In this document: piece after piece, positions 55,890-64,000 of the stretch
Layout: the number at the start of each line of letters is the position of its first letter
Position numbering within the stretch: position 1 is the stretch's first letter
Origin: Phymatolithon calcareum
Taxonomy: Eukaryota; Rhodophyta; Florideophyceae; Hapalidiales
Direction: 5' to 3'
Length of the DNA: 64,000 bases
NCBI GenBank assembly: GCA_977006965.1
Contig: OZ345375.1
Location: forward strand, 1,178,001 to 1,242,000
The notes under the pieces: generated by a model
Databases searched by the model: none
What the model was told of the DNA's origin: nothing
What the model saw: only the letters and a program-made list of their open reading frames with translations
Made by a program: the position numbers and the translations under genes

Positions 55890-57437
55890 ATGTCCAACTC
55901 CGCCACCAATGTACCGCCCTCAACCAATCAACATCACCCATCTTCTTGTCGGAGGACCCAGGTTGTTTCAACTAAGTCCCAAAGGAAGGCAGTTATTCTA
56001 TGGATGATTAACGAGGTCGAAACCTCCGGAAGTGATGACGCAATTGGCGCTCGCACTGTGCAGCACTTTCCAACCATCTTCCGAGTAACGGATATGAAGT
56101 CCTATGGAGCCAATCGGAAGAAAGCAATCCGTTGGTGGAACAGTCGCCAATCTTATCTTCAAAAACTGACCACACCAGAGGATAAGGCTATGTTCATCCA
56201 ATCAAGACGTTCCATTGGAGTTTCGCAAAGACGTGTGCCTATCAAAGCTTTAACTGGTCGTGGAAGAAAGCGATATGCATGGGTGGACTATTTACACTCT
56301 GTCCTACTGGAAGAATTTGAAAGACTGAGCGCTGCTGGTGTCCAGTTAAGCAGACGGCTTTTGAAACATATTGCGCTCCGTACACTCTCGGACCCCACAT
56401 CTCCATTCGTGTCAACCGACCTTGACGATCGTACTCATCGCCCAATCATTACACATGTGACGGACAACTGGATCCAATCGTTCATGAACAGATGCAACAT
56501 CGTCATACGAAAGCAGTCCGGCTCTTTGCAACGGTGCAACGCCCATAACATATACACCGAGAAGTTGATTTCCCATCATCTCGGCCAATTGGAGCGCGAA
56601 TTTTCAGAAGGTGTGCTGGACGAGAACATGGTGGAGAACATGGATGAGACGCACTTTATTTTTAACATGGATGACCATTACTCTCTTGGAGTGTATGGAT
56701 GCAAGAAAGTGAACTATGCGGACGTTGTCTCAGGCGGGGAAGGTATGACTATGGTTTTGCGTATCAGTGGAGGAGTGAACGCCAAAATTGAAGCACCATT
56801 TATGATTTTTCGCAACCGGAACCGAAACTATCCCATACTGGGTGTTCCTGACAATGTACCCGGAGTTTCATACAGAACCGGGCCGAGGGGTTGGATGGAC
56901 AAAAATGTTTTCAACCAGTGGTTAAACGAACCGCGAGCCATTTCAAGTGACCCTATTGGTCGGACGAGATCCTTGTTCATGGACAATTGCTCTGGTCACA
57001 ATGAAACGCCGCAACAGGTGGAATCATTGAACTCTATCAACACTAAGATTCGGTATCTTCCACCGAACAGCACGCATATGTGTCAGCCTTTGGATTCTTT
57101 TGTTATTCAAAAAATCAAGGCTGTATGGCGAGAGGAATGGGAGGCAGAGAAATTGCAGCGCATGGAAGAGGGAGATTGGGCATCCGGTCCAGGTGCTTCC
57201 GGCAAACTCAACAACCCTGGTAAGACATATTATTTGAAACTCGCGGTGCGATGCGTGGAAAAGGTGAACAGCATGCAGGATGAAAACGGTATTCCGATTG
57301 TACGCAAGGCTATGATACGTTGTGGTCTTGCACTAGATACTGATGGAACGTGGAAAAAGGAGCAGCTGTTCGATTACTTGCAAGACATTGTTGAAAAACA
57401 CCCTGAGGAATACTGTGGCCTTGTTCCTGAATATTGA
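55890..57437 (+). CDS. Pogo-like DDE transposase, 515 residues
   Basis: It catalyses cut-and-paste excision and insertion at TA. ATG at 55890 is the first methionine codon; the upstream in-frame TTG at 55860 is a weaker start. The N-terminal 150 residues are basic, with a probable helix-turn-helix DNA-binding part (SQRKAVILWMINEVETSG onward). The DDE_1-type core shows D252 (NMDETHF), D365 (FMDNCSGH) and D402 (CQPLDSF), a DD36D triad. YADVVSGGEGMTMVLRISGG and PGVSYRTGPRGWMD are characteristic stretches that I associate with oomycete pogo families, from memory. The frame is open and ends TGA at 57437, 150 bp before the right repeat. Confidence 0.88.
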   Translation: MSNSATNVPPSTNQHHPSSCRRTQVVSTKSQRKAVILWMINEVETSGSDDAIGARTVQHFPTIFRVTDMKSYGANRKKAIRWWNSRQSYLQKLTTPEDKAMFIQSRRSIGVSQRRVPIKALTGRGRKRYAWVDYLHSVLLEEFERLSAAGVQLSRRLLKHIALRTLSDPTSPFVSTDLDDRTHRPIITHVTDNWIQSFMNRCNIVIRKQSGSLQRCNAHNIYTEKLISHHLGQLEREFSEGVLDENMVENMDETHFIFNMDDHYSLGVYGCKKVNYADVVSGGEGMTMVLRISGGVNAKIEAPFMIFRNRNRNYPILGVPDNVPGVSYRTGPRGWMDKNVFNQWLNEPRAISSDPIGRTRSLFMDNCSGHNETPQQVESLNSINTKIRYLPPNSTHMCQPLDSFVIQKIKAVWREEWEAEKLQRMEEGDWASGPGASGKLNNPGKTYYLKLAVRCVEKVNSMQDENGIPIVRKAMIRCGLALDTDGTWKKEQLFDYLQDIVEKHPEEYCGLVPEY

Positions 57438-60400
57438 AATAAAGAAAATGTGAAACAAATTTACAGCGTTCTTTCATCAATTTTTGTAAAATGTTGCTGC
57501 TCACTTCCCGCGAGCTTCTTTCCGAGTATTACTGTAAAGTCCTTTGCTATTGAATTTTACCTGGGACACTAAATTCCAGTTTTGGTGTACTTTACGCAAG
57601 AGTTTGTATTCACTTGATCTTGGAGATGAAAATAAACTTAACGAAGTTTCTTGTTTTGCTAGTCTCCAACTCTGTCATGAACGTCTCGCTCATGTTCACC
57701 CTTCCGGCATTTCTGATATGGTACGTCATGGGGTAGTTAAAGGTATTAACATTTCTCCCAGTCCAAAATCACCTCATCCATGTGAAGGCTGCATTGCAGG
57801 GAAAGGTCATCGTGATCCAATTCCAAAGACCAGTAGCTCTTGTTCAAAGTCTGTCCTTGATCTCGTTCATTCCGACGTTCTCGGTCCAGTAGATATTCCA
57901 TCTCTTGGAGGCTCTCAGTACTTCATCGCATTTATAGATGACTACTCGAAGTGGACTACGACATTCACTATGCGGCGGAAATCGGAGAGCTTTGAGTGCT
58001 TTCGAAAGTTTCACAAGTACGCTGAGACACACACAGGAACAAAGCTGAAAGTAATTCGAACAGACAATGGAGGCGAGTACCTTTCCAACGAGTTCAAAGC
58101 ATATCTTTTAGAACACGGTATCCACCAGCAGCTTACAGTTGCATACACCCCACAACAAAATGGGGTGGCTGAGCGCATGAACCGCACACTTCTCAACTTG
58201 GTGCGCTCGATGCTTCATCACAGAAGCATCGAGAGGAAGTTCTGGGCTGAAGCACTTGCAACTGCTGTGTATGTCCGTAATCGAGTAACTTCACGAGGAC
58301 TTTCTTCGAACACAACCCCTCATCACATATGGATGAGTACCGCTCCAGATTTGGGACACTTGCGTGTGTTTGGCGCAAAGTGCTGGTATGTGATTCCGAA
58401 AAAGAAAGTGAAGAAACTCGACAGTCGTACTCGTGAAGCGGTTATGCTGGGATATGCGTTCTCTTCGAAAGGGTATAAGCTTTGGGATCCAGAGTTGAGA
58501 AAGGTGATTGTGTCACGGGACGTGACGTTCGACGAATCAGATTGCAGAATAAGTCATGCTGAAATAGACGTGTTCTCTGGAATTCCTGAAGTTGAAAATT
58601 CCCAAATACATGAGCATACGGCGGAAGCAAAGCACATGTCGGAAGAGGCGAAGAATGACTTAGACAAGAACAGTGATGAAAGCGAACAAGCAGCCGAGCA
58701 CGAACAATCCGTACCTGCACGAGGTTCTGACGAAGCTACACCAACGATCGCAAAACTAATTTTGCGTCGGTCAGCTCGAGTATCTAAACCACCCACTGAT
58801 TTTTGGAATGCTCCCTCGCATACGGCAATGCTTGCCTTCGAGTCTCTCAACCTAGCATCCGAAAGCCATATGTCTTTTCATCAAGTGCCGCAGACCTTCA
58901 AGGAAGCGACTTCATCTGATAATATCGACTTTTGGTCTCTCGCCATCGAGAATGAACACTCGTCACTCACACGTAACAACACTTGGAAGCTGGTTCCACG
59001 CAACTCCGACATGAACGTCTTGCCATGCAAGTATGTCTTTAAAGTTAAGGATACAGGTCCAAAAGTTCGTATCGTTGCAAAAGGATTCCGACAGGTGCAT
59101 GGGGTGGACTACGGAGAAACGTATGCCCCCGTCGTCAAGTTCACGTCGATCCGTATCCTACTTGCAACTGTTGCAGTCCATGACCTGGAGTTATTCCAAA
59201 TGGACGTGGTGACGGCCTTCTTGCACGGCGACCTCGACGAAGACATCTACATGGAAGTTCCAGCTGGCTTTCGAGATCCCAAGCGTCCTGACCTTGTTTG
59301 CAAGCTTCTGAAAGCACTCTACGGGTTGAAGCAAGCACCTAGACAATGGCATGCGAAAATTGACACGTTTCTCATCGACGAGCTTGAGTTCTCCAGCAGC
59401 CCCAATGATCCATGTCTGTATGTGCGGCACAAGTCTGACAGTATCATGATCATCGCCTTGTACGTTGATGACTTGCTAATTGCCGGAAACGACACGTCCT
59501 CAAGTTCCTGGATCAAGGGGGAGCTAAACAAGCGATTCGAGATGAAAGACCTTGGTGAGGCAAGTGTATGTCTTGGACTTGAGATCCGTCGCAATCGAAA
59601 GCTTCGGAACCTTCATCTCTCGCAGTCAGTGTATGCTCAGTCGGTACTGGAACGATTCAACATGGAAAATGCCAAACCAGCGCTTACCCCAATGGAGTCC
59701 AGCTATAACGCGACCGACATCGCTGAAGTCGATATCACCGAGTCCGTCGCCGACGAAGTTCCATACCGTCCGGCCATTGGTAGTCTCATGTACTTGATGG
59801 TGGGCACTCGTCCAGACATCTCGGACGCGGTCGGCAAGTTATCTTCGTTTTCCGAAAAGCCTCTTACACGTCACTGGATGGCTGTGAAGCGTGTTTTTCG
59901 ATACATCGCAGGTACTCGAGACCACGGAATTCTCTTTGGTTCGGACACCCAGTTAACCCCAATTGGCTATACTGACTCGGATTGGGCAGGATGTCTCAAG
60001 ACTCGGCGTTCTACAAGTGGCTATGTGTTCTTACTCGCAGGGGGACCCATAAGCTGGCGTTCCAGGAAGCAGACAATCGTCGCAACTTCAACCTGCGAAG
60101 CGGAGTATATCGCCTCATGTGCCGCAGCGAAAGAAGCTGTTTGGCTTTCAAGACTTATCGCCGATGTACATGGATTCGACAAACCTATCCATATGACTCT
60201 GTACACAGACAGTCAAAGCGCAATTGCCACCGGAAGAAACACCGCTATCACTCAGCGCAACAAGCACATCGACATACAATATCACTATGTACGACACGTG
60301 GTTGCAACCGGGCAGCTTAAGATCGAGTATTGCAAGACAGAGTCAATGGTAGCCGATGCATTAACGAAGCCACTTGATCGCGTCAAGACTGTCAAGTTCG

Positions 60401-60456
60401 CACAAGAAATGGGAGTATGCAGCCAAAGCTTATAGTGTTCCTCGATCAAGGGGGAG

Positions 60457-60899
60457 TGTTGGAAGTGTATCTGCTTACTACTAAAGTCGCAGAGCACTTC
60501 ATTATGAATGTGTGATCTCGGTACACGTGTACACGTGTCATCGATTTTGCACAGATGTTTCGAAATGATGAGATACTAAGTTTGGCTAAGACACGTGTCA
60601 GAACATGATTGGAGTATGATAATCATACTCCCTGACTCAGTATCAAAAATAATGCATTTTGGTATATTACACGTGTCATACAATATGATAGTATTATGAT
60701 AGATTTGTTTAGGGTTAATGGGCCTCCGTCGTCAACTAAGGGCCCATAATTTGATCTAGCATGTGGGAGCCACTTTTGATCTGATTTTGAGTTCTATATA
60801 GCCATGTTCCGAGACCCGGTTCGAGTAAAATCCAAGCAACAACTCGCAACCATCCAACTTCTCAACCTCAACCAACCTTCCCCATAACCTCCAACAACA
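60457..60899 (+). repeat. 3' LTR of C
   Basis: It is 443 bp, preceded by aagggggag at 60448-60456 and followed by GTATA. It contains the full cacgtgtacacgtgtc palindrome that the 5' LTR lost by an 8-base deletion. Confidence 0.9.
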
Positions 60900-60904
60900 G
60901 TATA

Positions 60905-62677
60905 TGCTACTGTGAGTTCCTGATGTATCCCGTGTTGTGCCAAATATGCCTTGAACTCGTCGGAAAGGTACTCGTCTCCGTTATCGGTCCTAATAGCCTT
61001 GAGCTTTGGTGCAGTCGAGAAGTCCTGAACGTTCAAATGCTTAAGCTTTCTACCAGTATGGGTTTCAGCATACTGTGGAACTTTCGAAAAAACTGAAAGC
61101 TCTCCGACTTCCGTCGCATAGTGTATACCGTGGTCCATTTGGAGTGATCATCGATGAATGTGATGAAGTATCGAGAGCCTCCAAGTGATGGAATGTCGAT
61201 AGGACCTAAGACGTCGGAATGTACGAGGTTGAGGACAACTTCAGAACGAGCACTACTAGACTTTGGGATAGGAGCGCGATGGGATTTGAAGGCAAGACAG
61301 TCCTTGCATGGATGTTCTGAGATTGGATTGGGAGCTAGGTTCACACCTTTTACCACCCCATGACGTACCATATCAGAGATACCAGAGGGATGGACATGAG
61401 CGAGACGTTCATGCCAAAGCTGGAGGCTAGCAAGACAATAAACTTCGGTAACTTTATTGCCATCTGCAAGATCGAGTGAGTAGAGACTCTTGCGAAGTGT
61501 TCCTGTAGCAACCGTGTCAACATAGCAACGACTGTTCTTGAACGTAATCCCATATCCATACTCATCCATTTTGGATACCGATGGTAAAGACTATCCAAAG
61601 TCCGGTACGTGCATAACATCCCTGAGTTTGCATTTCGACGGCTTCCCATTCACATTGATCGTAATAATGGCATCACCCTTTCCAGCGATTGAGGCCTTAG
61701 CTTTTTTTCCCATTTCAACAGTAGACGACAGTTTGGTGTACGTGCAGAAGAGTGAGCGGTCAAACGTCATGTGGGATGTGCTTCCAGAGTCAATGATCCA
61801 GGACTTGGACTTCTCGGAAATGTCGGAATTGCGCACCTTGGCCATCAAGCATACAATGTCGGAATCAGATATGACACGAACAGGTTCCGACTCATCAGTC
61901 AGAAATGCAGATTGTTTTGTTTGCTTTTCATTCCGCCGTTTGTATCCTTCCGGAGCAAGGTGAGGGAATTTGGTCCAACACCTTAACGCTCTTATGACCG
62001 GATCGATGACAATGGTCGCAGTGATCACGAATGCGTTCTCCATCGCGTCTGACTGTGAACAGTGCCGCAGTCTCAGCTTTCACGGTTGATGCTTCGACTC
62101 TCATCAACATACGCTGCTCCTCTTGCAAAAGTCTGCTCTTCACAAATTCCAGAGAGAATGACTCATCCTCGTTCCCAAGAGCATCGAGAGCACTGATTAA
62201 GCTATCGTACCGTTCCGGAAGTCCGTTAAGCACAGCCATCGCCATTTCTTTGTCGTCGATATCAACACCCATTGACTTGAGGGTGGATGCGAGCTGGCGA
62301 ATACGGTTCGTATAAGAAAGTATTTTCTCGTCCTCGAGCATTGTGGCGGTATAGAACTTGCGACGAGCGGCCAGTTTGTTCAGTAATGTATGTCGTTCAA
62401 AGGTATTAAGAATCGACTGCCACATTTCCTTGGACGTATTCACATCTTGCACATGCTCGAGATGTTCATCCGAGAGAGAAAGTCCGATAATAGCCTTTGC
62501 CTTGTTGTCGTTTCGACGCCAGAGAGTGAAATCGTCCGAGTCCCGTGCTGGTGGATCGTCCTCAATGTGTTCATCAAGTTCGCGGAATGACAGTACTAGC
62601 TGAATTCTCAGTTTCCAAGTATGGAAATTGGTCTCATTGAGTTTCTCGACCTTCAGAGTTCCTTGGGAGTAGTCCAT
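60905..62677 (-). pseudogene. A-6 gag, protease and integrase start
   Basis: ATG at 62677 (MDYSQGTLKVEKLNETNFHT). Gag is open to a frameshift near 61985, just after the knuckle start. The protease (WIIDSGSTSHM) is open. A TAG interrupts FGYSLL near 61591. The integrase zinc region and HSD follow, with a shift near 61070. It ends at element C within the TVAYTPQQ codons. Confidence 0.85.
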
Positions 62678-63247
62678 TTTAGGGAGTGTAGGTCTTCTAT
62701 TCTTGTCGAAAATCCGTTCGGGGAGTCCACTGCGAGTCAACCGAAGTTAACTATCGAGGCAATCTATCCCGTATAAGAAATTCCTTCAAGTCAATGTGAC
62801 CTGGACCTTGATCGGGGGATGGCTCAATGGCCGTATACCTCTTGTGGCGTTCTGGTACACCTGAACCTGCCGTCGGCAACACGAACTGCAAGACGTTTTT
62901 GTGGTATCCTGAAACGGGCCTAGTAAGAATCAAAGATTTTTAACAAGGATACGCGACAGGAAAACCGTTGTGGTGTTTTGGTACACCTGAACCTGCAGTC
63001 GGCAAAGCGCACTGCAAGACGCTTAGTGATCCCCTGAAGCGGGCTCCGTAAGGATCAGTGATACTTAACGAGGATACGGGAGCAGGAGAATCGGAGACAA
63101 GAATCTTCTGAAGCGGGCCGAGCAAGAAACAACGATTCTTCACAAGGATACGTAGGCAGAAAGACCAGACAGAGACAGATCGGGGGCGAAGGAGAACCCC
63201 GAAGATAATGACGATGATAATGAAACGCGGTGGTTGAGGTGCGTTGA
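62678..63247 (-). other. Leader of A-6 with repeated module
   Basis: It holds the same leader modules as A-9 (ggtacacctgaacctgc near 62852 and 62981), plus part of a third (gaagcgggccgagcaag near 63112 after gaagcgggctccgtaag near 63036). The purine/gat-rich run lies near the primer site (63205-63225). Confidence 0.65.
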
Positions 63248-63261
63248 CTGGGCCCATAACC
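63248..63261 (-). other. Primer-binding site of A-6
   Basis: CTGGGCCCATAACC next to the LTR, unchanged. Confidence 0.85.
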
Positions 63262-63678
63262 CGTTGAAGAAGGTTAGGCAAGTGATGGGGAGTAAGAAAA
63301 GCTTGGTTGAAGGAAAATGGTTCAGTAGAAGCTGAGATAGGAGAGAATGAGTTCCTTGGTTTACTGACTTGGCAGATTTCAGGTCGAGCCTATATCAAAA
63401 ACCCCAAGTTAACGACAGAGACACACTAGCCCTAAAAAAATTGTCATAAAAACATATGACACGTGTAACATGAAAAAATGAAGAATCATCTCCTGAGTGA
63501 GTTGAGTATGATTATCATACTCTTATCATACTTTGACACGTGTCACCGCCAATCTTCTTGATTCAAAGTTCTGAATCACTTTGACTTTCGACTTGACACG
63601 TGTACATGTGTACCGAGATCATACCTTGATATTGAAGTGTGTTTGCGACAAGAGCTCCAAGCAATCACAGTTCCAACA
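63262..63678 (-). repeat. 5' LTR of A-6
   Basis: It starts cgttgaagaagg (first T mutated) and ends CCAACA, 417 bp, with a deletion around 63390 that removes the tatatag-proximal segment. CCAAT follows at 63679. Confidence 0.85.
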
Positions 63679-64000
63679 CCAATTTCCATGCTTGGAAACA
63701 GAAAATTCAGCTAGTACTATCATTCTGCAAACTTGATGAACACATTGAGGACGATCCACCAGCACGGAACTCGGACGATTTCACTCTCTGGCGTCGAAGC
63801 GACAACAAGGCAAAGGTTATTATCGGATTTTCTCTCTCGGATGAACATCTCGAGCATGTGCAAGATGTGAATACGGCCAAGGAAATGTGGCAGTCGATTC
63901 TGAATATCTTTGAACGACATACATTACTGAACAAACTGGCCGCTCGTCGCAAGTTCTATACCGCCACAATGCTCGAGGACGAGAAAATACTTTCTTATAC
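63679..64000 (+). pseudogene. Gag of A-5 (right half, runs off the window)
   Basis: It continues the gag frame interrupted at 23640: NFHAWKQKIQLVLSFCKLDE, then IIGFSLSDEHLEHVQDVNTA and LNKLAARRKFYTATMLEDE to the window end. It is open in this stretch; its remaining pol lies outside. Confidence 0.85.

Larger units (their letters stand above)
54977..57587 (+). mobile_element. Pogo-like DNA transposon, TA duplication, 28-bp inverted repeats
   Basis: The ends are CACCAAAAATGGAATTTAG and, inverted, CACCAAAACTGGAATTTAG, continuing to the common tgtcccagg: 27 of 28 positions match. TA flanks it at 54975-54976 and 57588-57589. Removing the element and one TA restores ggtactttacgcaag, the copia sequence of other copies. 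It is 2611 bp with one transposase gene. Confidence 0.92.
53789..60435 (+). pseudogene. Gag-pol of C, one frameshift and a pogo insertion
   Basis: ATG at 53789 (MDSTQASLKVDKLNETNFHS). One A is missing near 54238, ending gag at 54268. The frame resumes before SLISALDALGNEDESFSLDF and continues through the knuckle CDHCHRPGHHALKC and protease DSG to 54976, where the pogo element sits in TA. From 57588 it is open to 60435: integrase (TLRKSLYSLDL onward, HSD, TDNGGEY, AERMN; the 16-residue segment after THTG seen in family A is absent), RT YVDD, RNase H, end CSQSL. Confidence 0.88.
52728..60899 (+). mobile_element. Copia family C element, TSD GTATA, carrying a pogo insertion
   Basis: LTRs 52728-53162 and 60457-60899 with GTATA at 52723-52727 and 60900-60904 inside A-6 integrase. 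The LTRs differ by two substitutions and an 8-base deletion of one acacgtgt unit, so the insertion looks young. It is about 5.56 kb without the pogo element. Proteins are close to family A but LTRs differ. Confidence 0.92.
23641..63678 (-). mobile_element. Copia family A element A-6, split into pieces by five nested insertions
   Basis: 3' LTR 23641-24085; pol pieces 24108-25103, 27586-27902, 28383-28487, 39644-40354, 52552-52722 and 60905-62677; primer site 63248-63261; 5' LTR 63262-63678. Read on the minus strand, the pieces join in correct polyprotein order with no large loss. Both LTRs share the subtype start gttgaagaaggttaggcaag. The TSD is CCAGT/CCAAT. The insertions span about 34 kb. 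Confidence 0.85.

Noticed and set aside
57544-57587. Start of the long frame that reads from the pogo right end into C pol
   Set aside because: These codons are the pogo terminal repeat read in phase by chance; true C pol resumes at the TA at 57588.

Overview
This is a transposon graveyard from a eukaryotic genome. Almost every coding signal belongs to Ty1/copia LTR retrotransposons: a gag zinc knuckle, a DSG protease, a DD35E integrase, a YVDD reverse transcriptase and an RNase H in one long frame. There are also one pogo-like DNA transposon and one decayed Tnp2-like transposase. No host gene is certain. The pogo transposase style and the copia lineage remind me of oomycetes (Phytophthora and relatives), but that is recollection without a search; a fungus or another protist is possible.

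I use these labels. Family A is the dominant copia (LTR about 445 bp, ends TGTTG...CAACA). Family B is a distinct copia with 422-bp LTRs. Family C is a relative of A with its own LTR. D is known only from a solo LTR. Copies of A are numbered A-1 to A-11. Three of the four families (A, B, C) carry the same primer-binding site, complementary to the anticodon arm of initiator Met-tRNA, as in Drosophila copia; D shows no internal region.

Layout. 1-6892: old, broken A elements with three minus-strand LTR insertions, two of them clean solo LTRs. 6893-10549: a low-copy island with decayed unrecognised coding sequence. 10550-12726: a minus-strand Tnp2-like transposase pseudogene. 12727-23533: plus-strand A copies (A-2, A-3, A-4), rearranged, one part inverted. 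23534-64000: a Russian-doll nest. A-5 (plus, continuing past the window end) is split in gag by A-6 (minus, 23641-63678). A-6 has received five insertions: A-7 (25104-27580), a D solo LTR (27903-28377), B (28488-39638, itself split by A-8 at 29123-34613), a double A block (40355-52546) and C (52728-60899, itself split by a pogo element at 54977-57587). Target-site duplications and continuous host reading order support each level, so nesting reaches four layers.

Two family A copies (40821-44888 and 47527-51594) keep an open 1355-residue gag-pol and could be functional. The pogo transposase is also open with its catalytic triad. The LTR pairs of A-8, B and C are nearly identical, so much of the nest looks young. 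The double A block has mismatched flanks and recombinant LTRs, and its inner fragment carries the same defects as A-8, which points to ectopic recombination or gene conversion.
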